From Amycolatopsis coloradensis (lineage in GTDB: Bacteria; Actinomycetota; Actinomycetes; Mycobacteriales; Pseudonocardiaceae): DNA of 64,000 bases. The stretch is taken from the NCBI RefSeq assembly GCF_037997115.1, contig NZ_CP150484.1:3078167-3142166 (forward strand). Reading direction: 5' to 3'. How positions within the stretch are numbered: the first letter of the stretch is position 1; every line of letters begins with the position of its first letter. Below are positions 37,905 to 46,383 of the stretch, piece after piece. A program made the position numbers and the translations under genes. The notes under the pieces are model-generated. The model made no database searches. It was not told the origin of the DNA and saw nothing but the letters and a program-made list of their open reading frames with translations.

Positions 37905-38708
37905 GTGCTGATCGAGATCTCGGTGCTCCTCGGGTTCGGCTGCCTGAGCGGGGTCACCACCGTCCTTTTCGGATTCGGCGGCGGATTCATCACCGTTCCC
38001 GTCGTCTACGCCTTCGCGCTCGCCGAACCGGAGCACGCGCTGGGCGCGATGCACGTGGCGGTGGCCACGTCGACCGCGGTGATGGTGGTCAACGCCGGGA
38101 GCGCGACCCTCGCGCAACTGCGGACAGGACGGCTTCGCCGCGACTACCTGTGGCCGCTCATCGCGTTCATCGGCCTGGGTGCCGTGCTCGGGTCCTTCGC
38201 GGCCACCATGGCCGACGAGAGTGTCCTGCGCTGGCTCTTCGTCGCCTACCTCGCGCTGACCATCGCCGACAGCCTGGTCCGTAAGGGATTCGTGAGCAGG
38301 CGGGACGACAGCCGGCCGCGTGCGCTCGGCGGGATCACCATTACCGCGGGCGGGACCGGGATCGGTGCCGTGGCGAGCTTCCTCGGGGTCGGGGGCAGTG
38401 TCCTCACCGTCCCGCTCATGCGGCGCAAGGGCCTGCCGATGGCCGACGCGGCCGCGCTGGCGAACCCGCTGAGCCTGCCGGTGGCGGTGATCGGCACGGC
38501 CGTCTACGCCTTCGCGGCGACGGGCACGGTTCCGGGCGCCGCCCACCTCGGTTACATCGATCTGGTGGCCGCGGGCGCGCTGCTGTGCGGATCGCTGCCG
38601 ACCATCGCCGTGACGCGCCGGGTGGTCGGCCGGATCCCGGATCGCGCCCACGCCATCGCGTACCTCGCCCTGCTCGTCACCGCGCTGATCGCGGTCGTCG
38701 TGCGGTAG
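37905..38708 (+). CDS. TauE/SafE (TSUP) family permease
   Basis: Membrane protein of about 267 residues with eight hydrophobic helices and the TSUP repeat motif (FGFGGGFITVPVV in the first half, FLGVGGSVLTVPLM in the second). The family moves sulfite, sulfonates or organic acids. The GTG at 37905 has TACCGT 7 nt upstream, consistent with a leaderless transcript. An in-frame ATG at 37869 is the alternative. It diverges from the AraC regulator. Confidence 0.85.
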   Translation: MLIEISVLLGFGCLSGVTTVLFGFGGGFITVPVVYAFALAEPEHALGAMHVAVATSTAVMVVNAGSATLAQLRTGRLRRDYLWPLIAFIGLGAVLGSFAATMADESVLRWLFVAYLALTIADSLVRKGFVSRRDDSRPRALGGITITAGGTGIGAVASFLGVGGSVLTVPLMRRKGLPMADAAALANPLSLPVAVIGTAVYAFAATGTVPGAAHLGYIDLVAAGALLCGSLPTIAVTRRVVGRIPDRAHAIAYLALLVTALIAVVVR

Positions 38709-38734
38709 TGATCGGATGAGTTTGGCGGATGTCA

Positions 38735-38766
38735 AGCCTTGACAAGGCTGTGGCAGCCTGACAAGG
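38735..38766. promoter_or_regulatory. pair of operator-like palindromes
   Basis: AGCCTTGACAAGGCT (38735-38749) is a perfect 7-1-7 dyad that contains a TTGACA. A second, imperfect copy AGCCTGACAAGG starts 20 bp later at 38755. Both lie about 70-100 bp upstream of the Asp-box protein gene. Confidence 0.5.
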
Positions 38767-38835
38767 GGTTATCGCCAGGCAAAGATCCGACGAATCCTCT
38801 ATCTCTTTTCGGGAACTTGCGCCAAGATCTCCCGC

Positions 38836-40821
38836 ATGAAACTGAGATCGATCACCAAACGCATGTTCGTTCTCGGACTGCTGACGGCTCTCGGGACCAC
38901 CGGGGCGACGTCGGTGGCCACCGCCGAACCCCAGCTGCCGCCCGCCGAGGTCAACGCGACCGGGCTGCCACACGGCGCCTGGGACCCGGTCGGCCCGAAC
39001 AGCGTCGGCGGGCTGCTGGCGGTTTCGCCCGCCGGGCTCGCGATGATGGTGCCCAGCCCGCCCGCCCTGTGGCTCTCCGGCGACCGCGGCGCCTCGTGGA
39101 CCGTGCGCAGGGGGATGCCGGCGGACACCGCCATCCAGGGAATCTTCGCCGATCCGGTGAACCCGGACCGGATGCTCGCGGTGGGCAACTCGCCCGGCGG
39201 GATGCCCGGCGAGTGGCACGGGATGCTGCTGCGGACCACCGACCGTGGTCAGAGCTGGGAGACCCTGCGCGAGTGGTACCCCGACGGCGCGTTCGGGATG
39301 GCCACGGACCCGACGGGCCGGGTCGTCGTGGTGCAGAACCTCGACTCGCTGAGCGTCAGCATCGACGGCGGCGAGCACTGGAACGACGTGCCGAGGACCT
39401 GGCCGCGCGAGGGGATCGCCTCGCCGGTCGGCGCGCTCAAGCTCACGATGGTCGGCGACGACGCCTACTTCACGACGGTCTACCCCGAATACGCGCTCTG
39501 GGTGGTCCGCGGGGTCAGCGGCAAGGAACGGCGGGCGGAACTCGTCTACCGGACCAACGGCGAGGTCAATCAGGTCGCCGCGGACGGCGAGCGGCTCGTG
39601 GTCACGGTCGGCCCCGAACTTCACGGTTCGGCCGACGGCGGCAAGACCTGGACGGTGCTGCGCCGCGAGCCCGGTGGGCAGACCCTGCGCGAACCGCGTT
39701 TCGTCGGCGGACGCCTGTACGTCTCGACGTATAACGACATAGACGCCAGCACGGACTTCGGCCGTACCTGGACCCGCAAACCGGCGCCCGCTCCCGGCGA
39801 GGGTGTCAGCGACATGATCGATCTTCCCGCCGTGCCGGGCAAACCCGCCACTACGCTGATCTCCTCTCTGTACCGCGGCGTGTACGCCGACGGCGGCAAG
39901 AGCGGATACCAGCAGATCGGCGTGCCCGGGGAGACCATTCGCGACCTCGTGACCACCGGGAACCTCCTGCGGGAGAGCGTCGTCGCGGCCGGTGTGCAGG
40001 AGATCTACAACACCCCGCTCCCGCGCGGCAAGGTCTCCGCGTCGGACCGGGTCTGGCAGTCCCACCCCACCGACCGGCTGCACGAGGACGCGAGCCTGTC
40101 CGTCTCGCCGAGCCGCCCGGACGTCGTCTGGCAGGTGACCAGGAACGGGTTCTCGCTCGACGTGCTGCGCAGCGGTGACGGCGGGCGGACCTGGCAGTTC
40201 GCGGCGAAGGCGAAGGAAGGACTCCCCAGGGCGATCTTCGCCCACCCCGCCGACCCGGACCGGCTCCTCGTATCGGCCTTCGCCCCCGGCGGCTACGTGC
40301 TCTACCGCAGCGACGACGCGGGCAAGACCTGGGAAAAGCTCGCGACCGACAGCGGCTTCCTCACGTTCGCCGGTGATCCGTGGAACCCGAACCGCGTCTG
40401 GGGCGGGGACTCCGGCGGTCTGTCCCGCTCGGACGACGGCGGCAAGACCTGGACCCACGTCACGAGCGAACCGGTCAGTTCGATCTCGGTCAGCCGGTGG
40501 GGTGGCGGCCGCGTGCTCATCGGCGGCGCGGGCATCCACCTGAGCGAGGACGGCGGCCGGACGTTCCGCCGGGTTCGCGACGGCGAAGACCCCCGTGAGA
40601 TCAGCCGGATCCTGCCGCATCCGTTCGACTTCCGGGTGTGGTTCGCGAGTGATTCGACCGGGGGAGGCGTGCTGCGCAGCACGGACTTCGGCCGCACCTG
40701 GTCGCCCGTGCCCGGCGCGCTGCCCGATCCCAGGGTGCTCTCCCTGGCGATCAGCGCGGACGGCCGGTATCTGTTCGCCGGCACCGCGCAGTCCGGCGCG
40801 TACCGGTTGAAGCTGTACTGA
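38836..40821 (+). CDS. secreted Asp-box (BNR) beta-propeller protein
   Basis: Exported protein of 661 residues with a clear signal peptide (basic MKLRSITKR, hydrophobic core, cut after about ATA-E). The mature part carries ten Asp-box motifs of the form S-x-D-x-G-x-T-W (SGDRGASW, TTDRGQSW, SIDGGEHW, SADGGKTW, STDFGRTW, SGDGGRTW, SDDAGKTW, SDDGGKTW, SEDGGRTF, STDFGRTW), as in sialidases, sortilin and xyloglucanase propellers. Sialidase FRIP motifs and catalytic residues are not evident, so it is probably a binding or structural propeller. Confidence 0.85.
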   Translation: MKLRSITKRMFVLGLLTALGTTGATSVATAEPQLPPAEVNATGLPHGAWDPVGPNSVGGLLAVSPAGLAMMVPSPPALWLSGDRGASWTVRRGMPADTAIQGIFADPVNPDRMLAVGNSPGGMPGEWHGMLLRTTDRGQSWETLREWYPDGAFGMATDPTGRVVVVQNLDSLSVSIDGGEHWNDVPRTWPREGIASPVGALKLTMVGDDAYFTTVYPEYALWVVRGVSGKERRAELVYRTNGEVNQVAADGERLVVTVGPELHGSADGGKTWTVLRREPGGQTLREPRFVGGRLYVSTYNDIDASTDFGRTWTRKPAPAPGEGVSDMIDLPAVPGKPATTLISSLYRGVYADGGKSGYQQIGVPGETIRDLVTTGNLLRESVVAAGVQEIYNTPLPRGKVSASDRVWQSHPTDRLHEDASLSVSPSRPDVVWQVTRNGFSLDVLRSGDGGRTWQFAAKAKEGLPRAIFAHPADPDRLLVSAFAPGGYVLYRSDDAGKTWEKLATDSGFLTFAGDPWNPNRVWGGDSGGLSRSDDGGKTWTHVTSEPVSSISVSRWGGGRVLIGGAGIHLSEDGGRTFRRVRDGEDPREISRILPHPFDFRVWFASDSTGGGVLRSTDFGRTWSPVPGALPDPRVLSLAISADGRYLFAGTAQSGAYRLKLY

Positions 40822-40828
40822 GTCCTGG

Positions 40829-40864
40829 CGCTTCGTGGCCGGAGAAAGTTCCGGCCACGAAGCG
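40829..40864 (+). terminator. 15-bp hairpin after the Asp-box gene
   Basis: Perfect arms CGCTTCGTGGCCGGA and complement around a 6-nt loop, 8 nt after the stop codon and followed by TTTACT. Strong terminator candidate. Confidence 0.75.
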
Positions 40865-40900
40865 TTTACTCGGTCCTCGCCGAATGTCAGAGTCGAGGGC

Positions 40901-42082
40901 ATGGCCATCGACGTCGCCGCCCTCCGGCTCCATTTCCCTTCCCTCGCCGACGGAACCGCCTTCTTCGACGGACCAGCGGGTACCCAGACACCCCGGCCCG
41001 TCGCCGACGCCATCGCCCGGACACTCACCGGGCCACTGTCGAACCGGGGCAAGGTCTGTCCGTCCGAACTCAACGCGGAGAACTCCGTCGCCGCGTTCCG
41101 AGCCGCCTACGCCGACTTCCTCGGTGTGCCCGCCGAAGGTGTCGTCCACGGCCGCAGCGCCACCCAGCTGACGTACGACTTTTCCCGGCACCTGGCCAAA
41201 AGCTGGCGTGAGGGCGACGAGATCGTCGTCAGCAGGCTCGATCACGACGCCAACGTCCGGCCGTGGGTCCAGGCCGCAGAGCGAGCCGGGATGACCGTCC
41301 GCTGGCTCGACATCGATCCTCTGACCACCGAACTGGACCTCGATTCCCTGGTCCTCACCGAAAGGACGAAACTGGTCGCGGTCACGGCGGCTTCGAACGT
41401 CCTCGGCACGAAACCGCCGATCCGCCGGATCGCCGATCTCGCCCACGACGCCGGGGCGCTGGTGTTCGTGGACGGAGTGCACTACGCCGCCCACGACCTG
41501 GTGGACGTTCCCGCGCTGGGAGCGGATTTCTTCGTCTGCTCGCCGTACAAGTTCCTCGGCCCGCACTGCGGGGTGCTCGGCGCGTCGCCGTCCCTCCTCG
41601 AAACCGTCGAGCCGGACAAGCTCATGCCGTCGCCCGACACCGTGCCCGAACGGTTCGAATTCGGGACGCTGCCCTACGAAATCCTCGCGGGCGCGACGGC
41701 GGCCGTGGACTTCCTCGCCGCACTCGACCCGGGGCCGGCCGGATCGCGACGCGACCGGCTGACGAACTCGATGAACTCGTTGCACGAGCACGAAAGCCTG
41801 CTGCACACCAGGCTGGAGAAGGGATTGGGCGACGCCGTCACCGTCCACGGCAAGGCCGCCGACCGGACGCCGACCGTCCTGATGAGTCTCGGCGGGCGCG
41901 AGCGCGAGGCGCAAGAGTCTCTCGCCGAGAAGAATGTCGTCGCGCCGGCGGGGTCCTTCTACGCCTACGAAGTCTTCGCGGCCCTGAAGCTCGAGGACCC
42001 CGCGCTCCGCGTCGGGCTGGCACCATACACCAGCACGGAGGACGTCGACAGGCTGCTGGACGGGCTTTCGGCGTTCGGGTGA
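40901..42082 (+). CDS. cysteine desulfurase-like class V aminotransferase
   Basis: PLP enzyme of 393 residues. The PLP lysine is in CSPYKFLGPHCG, the cofactor Asp in VFVDGVHYAAHD, and HGRSATQLTYDFSR supplies a phosphate loop. It belongs to the cysteine-desulfurase-like group whose members usually lack a firmly known substrate. No iron-sulfur assembly partners are next to it. The ATG at 40901 follows GTCGAGGGC. Confidence 0.88.
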   Translation: MAIDVAALRLHFPSLADGTAFFDGPAGTQTPRPVADAIARTLTGPLSNRGKVCPSELNAENSVAAFRAAYADFLGVPAEGVVHGRSATQLTYDFSRHLAKSWREGDEIVVSRLDHDANVRPWVQAAERAGMTVRWLDIDPLTTELDLDSLVLTERTKLVAVTAASNVLGTKPPIRRIADLAHDAGALVFVDGVHYAAHDLVDVPALGADFFVCSPYKFLGPHCGVLGASPSLLETVEPDKLMPSPDTVPERFEFGTLPYEILAGATAAVDFLAALDPGPAGSRRDRLTNSMNSLHEHESLLHTRLEKGLGDAVTVHGKAADRTPTVLMSLGGREREAQESLAEKNVVAPAGSFYAYEVFAALKLEDPALRVGLAPYTSTEDVDRLLDGLSAFG

Positions 42083-42094
42083 CGACCACAGTGG

Positions 42095-42200
42095 ACACTT
42101 CGGCGTGCCGAATGCCCGGTTTCGCGTGCCTGATGGGACGACATGCGTGATCAGACGGACGACACGCGTGACTGGATGGACGACACGCGCGTGGCCACCG
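42095..42200. repeat. five-unit tandem array with exact 21-bp period
   Basis: The core GCGTG (last unit GCGCG) recurs at 42103, 42124, 42145, 42166 and 42187, each exactly 21 bp apart. The three right-hand units share GACGACAYGCGYG, starting at 42137, 42158 and 42179. The two left units are degenerate. Linkers resemble ACTGGATG. Two more units of the same type are at 20129-20160. The array lies in the 257-bp space between the ends of two convergent genes. Confidence 0.75.
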
Positions 42201-42307
42201 CTCCACGCGAACCCCCCCCATTGCACACCGGCAGTACTGACCACTTGGCCTCACCACCCCCAGCCGCTGCGCATCCGCTTGTGGCCCTTACGGACCGGGC
42301 CCGCGAC

Positions 42308-42320
42308 GCGTCTAAGACGC
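42308..42320 (-). terminator. short hairpin after the PP2C-like gene
   Basis: GCGTC-TAA-GACGC, a 5-bp stem 20 nt beyond the stop codon of the minus-strand gene. Confidence 0.35.
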
Positions 42321-42339
42321 TTAACTCGAACAGGTTGGA

Positions 42340-43764
42340 TCACCCCGTACCCGGCCAGCGAGCGACCAGAAGTCCGGCGTCGCCCGCGAAACCGTTGCGG
42401 CAGTGGGAGTTCGCCGCCGCGAGCACACGACGGACGATTTCCGGCGGTACGTGCCCGGCGCCGGCGGCCAGGCTGTCGGCGAGCGCGAACCGTCCGCCGT
42501 CGGCGGCGCGTGTTCCCGCGAGGCCTTCGGTGTGCAGGACAAGGAGATCTCCGGCCCGGAGGCGGGCGGTCGTGATGCGCCCGGGGCCTCCGTCGCCGAA
42601 CGGTGGCCGCCGTTCACTGTCCACTGTGGTCGGTTCGTGCCCGGTGCCGAGCACGAGCGGTGGTTCCCCGCCCGCTTCGAGATGGCGCAGGGCTCCATGG
42701 GTGAGGTCCACTTCGGCCAGTGTGCCGCGGACCGTGGTGCCGTCACCGAACTGCGTCGAAAGCGCTTTGTCGACAGCGCGCTCCTGACCACGTAGATCCT
42801 GGCCCTCGCGGCGAGCGGATCGGTAGGCGGCGAGCGCCGCCGACACCACCAGGCCCGAGGACACGGTGTCCCGGCCCGCGTCGAAGATCGCCAGCCACGC
42901 CGTCGTTTCGGAAAGGGCGTAGTCGAAGCTCACTCCGCGAACGTCGTAAGCCGGTTCGACGCCGCCCGCCACCACGAAGTCGCCCGTCGCCGCCGTCGAC
43001 GGGGGCAGGTTCTGCCAAAGCAGCTCGGCGGTGGGGCCGCGCCGTCTTCGACGCCGGGGCATGTCGAGGCCGTCGCCGTAGCGCATCGCGGCGGCGATGA
43101 GGTGGCCGGACAGCGAGGCGAGCCACTGGCACTGGGTGCGAAGGGTGTGGTCGTGCAGGTCCGCGTCCGTGGTGGCTTTGATCTCGAGCACGCCCATCCG
43201 CTCGTCGCCGTCCAGCAGGATGGCCCACAACCGCGGTCCGCTCGGCTCCTCGGTCAGCGTGGTACCGGCGTTCCGGTAGGCCCGGCCGGCGGTACTGGCC
43301 TCGATGGGCAGCGGCACCCGGCCGGGCGCCCGCTCGCCGGGCAGGGGGAACAGCAGCCGCTGCTCGTAGTCGGCGAGATAGACCGTCAGCTCCAGGTCCA
43401 GCGCCCGGCCCGCGGCGGTGACGATCTCGGGCAGCCGCTCGGGTGAGACCCGCTGGGCGCCGTCGAGAAGTCCCACCAGCGCGGCCAGGAGACCGCGGGG
43501 GCGGCTGTCCTCCCCGACGTCGCGGCTGTACGGTGCCCGTCGCGCGCCGGAGAGCTCGTCGAGTCGCTCGTTGACCGCGTGGGCCACCATGTCCCGCTGG
43601 ATTCTGGGCAAGGGGAGCACTCCCCGCAGGTAGGCCTCCAAGTCGGCTTCGCTGACATCGCCGCCCAGTGCGAAGTACCTCAGCCACAGTTGTTCCAAGG
43701 TCAGCCCTGTGCGCGCGAAGCAATCGGCGATGATCCGGCGCTGCTCCGCGGCCTGGAGCGAGGA
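42340..43764 (-). CDS. PP2C/SpoIIE-like phosphatase domain protein
   Basis: Protein of 474 residues. The first 120 are helical, about 125-235 look GAF-like, and the last 230 resemble SpoIIE/RsbU serine phosphatases (AEVDLTHGALRHLEAGGEPPLVL, LRAGDLLVLHTEGLAGTR). Two hallmark acidic sites are altered: the usual V-x-D-x-x-G-H-G reads IFDAGRDT, and TDGL reads TEGL. Activity is therefore uncertain. The GTG at 43764 sits 8 nt after a GGGGGG run; longer starts to 43812 exist. It may act in a stress-response partner-switching pathway with the divergent ANTAR protein. Confidence 0.75.
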   Translation of the reverse strand, partial: SSLQAAEQRRIIADCFARTGLTLEQLWLRYFALGGDVSEADLEAYLRGVLPLPRIQRDMVAHAVNERLDELSGARRAPYSRDVGEDSRPRGLLAALVGLLDGAQRVSPERLPEIVTAAGRALDLELTVYLADYEQRLLFPLPGERAPGRVPLPIEASTAGRAYRNAGTTLTEEPSGPRLWAILLDGDERMGVLEIKATTDADLHDHTLRTQCQWLASLSGHLIAAAMRYGDGLDMPRRRRRRGPTAELLWQNLPPSTAATGDFVVAGGVEPAYDVRGVSFDYALSETTAWLAIFDAGRDTVSSGLVVSAALAAYRSARREGQDLRGQERAVDKALSTQFGDGTTVRGTLAEVDLTHGALRHLEAGGEPPLVLGTGHEPTTVDSERRPPFGDGGPGRITTARLRAGDLLVLHTEGLAGTRAADGGRFALADSLAAGAGHVPPEIVRRVLAAANSHCRNGFAGDAGLLVARWPGTG

Positions 43765-44123
43765 CACAGTGATCACCCCCCGGCTTCTCGGCGACACCGG
43801 CCCGGGTACCACCGCGGCCCGAGGTGAAACATGAGCGGGACCCGGCGGGCCGGTGCGGAGTTACGCCAGGTGGCCGAACCCGTCATCGCCGGTGTGGCCG
43901 GAGGAGACGATCCGGGACGGGCCGAACGTGGGGCGCGGTAGGCCGGGTGATCGCATTCGGCTAAGGTCGGCTTCCGAAAGCGGTTCTGAGCGTTGAGAAG
44001 TTAGCGCCGATCCGCCGGTAACCGGGTTGGTTGCGGCGGTTGATGGTGCGCGCTCGGCGCCGGTTCCCGCCGGTGACTCCCGTGGTGCATCACGCCGATG
44101 TGCAGAAGTGGGAGAGGCGGGCC
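43765..44123. other. 359-bp divergent region between the PP2C-like and GAF-ANTAR genes
   Basis: A frame of 36 codons (43831-43941, +) begins MSGTRRAGAELRQVAEP and has GAGGTG before its ATG and good codon use. It may be a small protein, but nothing supports it further. A -10-like TAAGGT lies near 43963. The GAF-ANTAR frame itself is open from 44031. Confidence 0.3.
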
Positions 44124-44948
44124 TTGGCCGATGAATTCGACTGGCAGCAGGATAAGAACCGATTCGTCGAGGATGTCGGCGACGGCGACCTGCCGGTGAC
44201 CTCCGAAAGCGGCGCCCGGCTCATCGCCGGGCCACTTGTCACTCAGTTCGTAGCCCTGACCAGGGCGTTGCTGGATTCCGGTTCGATAGCGGCGGTCCTC
44301 GAACGGGTGGTCTTCGCGACGCGAGACCTGGTGCCGGGCGCGGATCTGGTCAGCGTCACCCTCCTCGATCCCGACGGAGGGTTCCACACGCCGGTGCGGA
44401 CCGACGAGATCGCCGGCGAGCTGGATCAGTTGCAGTATCAGTACGGCGAGGGTGCGTGCGTCGAAGCGGCGCGGGTTTCGGGGCCGGCGGCGGCGTTCAG
44501 CGACAATCTCGCGGAAGACGCCCGGTGGCCGCGTTTCGGTCCCGCCGCCGCGGCGCTCGGGTTCCACTCGCTGGTCTCGACGGCCCTCCTGCCCGAAGCG
44601 TCGAGTTCGCAGCCTTCCGGCGCGCTGAACGTCTATTCGCGCAGTCCGCACGGCATCGCCAAGGCCGACCGTGACGTGCTGCTGCTTCTGGCGACGCACG
44701 CGTCACTGGCCTTGGCGACGACCCACGCGGTCACGCGCGGCCAGCTCCAGGAGGAGCAGCTCCAGCAGGCGCTGGACAGCCGCGACGCGATCGGGCAGGC
44801 CAAGGGCATCTTGATGGCGCGGCGCGGGATCGACGCCGCGGAGGCGTTCGAGGTGCTGCGGCACACGTCGCAGAACATGAACGTCAAACTCCGGGAGCTG
44901 GCGGAGATGCTGTCCAAACGGCATACGGAACTGCAACTGCCGGACTGA
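44124..44948 (+). CDS. GAF and ANTAR domain RNA-binding antiterminator-like regulator
   Basis: Protein of about 274 residues. The GAF domain spans about 30-195 (VTLLDPDGGFHTPVRTDE, YGEGACVEA, FHSLVSTALL). A C-terminal ANTAR domain follows (SRDAIGQAKGILMARRGIDAAEAFEVLRHTSQ), which binds paired hairpins in RNA and prevents termination. The start is uncertain: the TTG at 44124 has GGAGAGG 6 nt upstream, while ATG 44043 and GTG 44082 are in frame with weaker sites. It diverges from the PP2C-like gene. Confidence 0.85.
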   Translation: MADEFDWQQDKNRFVEDVGDGDLPVTSESGARLIAGPLVTQFVALTRALLDSGSIAAVLERVVFATRDLVPGADLVSVTLLDPDGGFHTPVRTDEIAGELDQLQYQYGEGACVEAARVSGPAAAFSDNLAEDARWPRFGPAAAALGFHSLVSTALLPEASSSQPSGALNVYSRSPHGIAKADRDVLLLLATHASLALATTHAVTRGQLQEEQLQQALDSRDAIGQAKGILMARRGIDAAEAFEVLRHTSQNMNVKLRELAEMLSKRHTELQLPD

Positions 44949-44976
44949 GCCGGTGGCCGCCACTACGATCGCGATC

Positions 44977-45840
44977 ATGGGTTTCGGTGAGCTGGAGTTG
45001 TCGCGGACGTTCGAGTGGCGTGGCCGTTCGGTGGCGTGGGAACGCCTCGGCGAAGGCGCCCCGGTGGTGCTGTGCCACGGGACACCGTGGTCGGCGCAAC
45101 TGTGGGCGCCGTTCGCGCGAGCGCTCAGCGCGGAGTTCGCCGTCCACGTCTGGGACATGCCGGGGTACGGCCGTTCGTCGAAGGACCCCGGCCACGCCGT
45201 CGATCTCGGGACGCAGGGCGAGCTTTTCGCCGACCTGCTCGAGTACTGGGGGTTGACGGCCCCGCACGTGATCGCCCACGACTACGGCGGGGCCGTATCT
45301 CTGCGCGCGAAGCTGCTGCACGGCGCGGAGTACGCCTCGCTCGCCCTTGTGGACGTCGTCGCGCTGCGGCCGTGGGGTTCGGAATTCTTCCGGCTCGTCG
45401 CGGAGAACGCCGAGGTCTTCCAGGCGCAGCCCCCGGCGGTGCACAGGGGAGCGCTGGAGTCCTACATCGGGACGGCCTCCCATCGCGGTCTCGCCGGCGC
45501 GCAGCTGGCCACGCTCACCGGGCCCTGGCTGGACGCGGACGGGCAACGCGCCTTCTACCGGCAGATCGCCGAGGCGGACGTCCGGTACACCGACGAGATC
45601 CAGGACCGCTATCCGGAACTGGCGTTGCCGGTGAAGGTGATCTGGGGCGCGGACGACACGTGGATCCCGGTGGACCGGGCGAAACGGCTCGCCGACGCGA
45701 TTCCCGGTGCCCTCCTGGACGTCATTCCCGGGGCCGGGCATCTGATCCAGTACGACGCGCCGGTGGAACTGGCCTTCTCCCTGCATCGGTGGCTGACCGC
45801 GGAAGTGGGCCGGTGGGGACCAGCCGGGAGCGGACGCTGA
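44977..45840 (+). CDS. alpha/beta hydrolase, haloalkane dehalogenase/epoxide hydrolase type
   Basis: Hydrolase of 287 residues. The nucleophile elbow is AHDYGG, so the nucleophile is Asp102, as in haloalkane dehalogenases, fluoroacetate dehalogenases and epoxide hydrolases, not Ser. The oxyanion loop HGTPW (34-38), the acid in GADDTW and the His in GAGHLIQYD are present. The ATG at 44977 has TACGAT 7 nt upstream, fitting a leaderless message. A GTG at 44953 is the alternative. The substrate is unknown. Confidence 0.87.
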   Translation: MGFGELELSRTFEWRGRSVAWERLGEGAPVVLCHGTPWSAQLWAPFARALSAEFAVHVWDMPGYGRSSKDPGHAVDLGTQGELFADLLEYWGLTAPHVIAHDYGGAVSLRAKLLHGAEYASLALVDVVALRPWGSEFFRLVAENAEVFQAQPPAVHRGALESYIGTASHRGLAGAQLATLTGPWLDADGQRAFYRQIAEADVRYTDEIQDRYPELALPVKVIWGADDTWIPVDRAKRLADAIPGALLDVIPGAGHLIQYDAPVELAFSLHRWLTAEVGRWGPAGSGR

Positions 45841-45877
45841 ACCGCGCCGTCAAGATCGACATCGTGTCATTCGGATA

Positions 45878-46219
45878 TTAGAAGTCGTCTACGTGATATC
45901 CCGCCACGTACGCGCTCGAAAGCAGGGCGCCGTGACATTCCGCCGTCGACGGGCCGAAACCGATCGGGACCCAATGCCCGACGGTGTACCAATAGGAGGA
46001 TCCGGACGCGCAGTGGGCGACCACCCGGTAGGTCTCCGAGTGTCTCGGCAGGTCGAAACAGGTCAGGGAAATACCCTCGCCGAAGAGGATTCCATAGCGA
46101 TCGCCGTTGCATCCGTAGGGTGGGAACTTGCCATCGGTCGCCGCGGAGGCCGGTGAAGCGGCCAGGATTCCGGCCGCCGAAAAGGCGGCCATGACTAAAG
46201 CGGCGATTTTCTTCTTCAT
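45878..46219 (-). CDS. small secreted protein with four cysteines
   Basis: Protein of 113 residues with a textbook signal peptide (MKKKIAALVMAAFSAAGILA, cut after ASA). The mature part of about 86 residues has four Cys (PYGCNG, SLTCFD, VAHCAS, AECHG), likely two disulfides, and is rich in Tyr, Gly and His. The site GGGAG precedes the ATG. A -10-like TAATCT lies 36 bp upstream. No family is recognised. Confidence 0.75.
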   Translation of the reverse strand: MKKKIAALVMAAFSAAGILAASPASAATDGKFPPYGCNGDRYGILFGEGISLTCFDLPRHSETYRVVAHCASGSSYWYTVGHWVPIGFGPSTAECHGALLSSAYVAGYHVDDF

Positions 46220-46383
46220 TGCTTTCTCCCGCGGCTCGTTCCCAATGGAATGCTCAGATTAGCCGCACGGAAGAATTGTCGTGAATTCATCGGGCAGGTG
46301 AAACGAGAACGCGTGCGGTGAACCACGCTGCTCCGAAAGGGCGTCGCTCGCCCCTCTTCTGAGTTCCCGGTTCCCCTTTTGGC

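Noticed and set aside
42095..42200. CRISPR array
   Set aside because: The period is 21 bp with no unique spacers of normal length and no cas genes. It is a simple tandem repeat.
42105..42340. tRNA-like or small RNA gene near the 21-bp array
   Set aside because: No cloverleaf with acceptor and T-arms could be drawn. Only a short hairpin at 42308-42320 is present.
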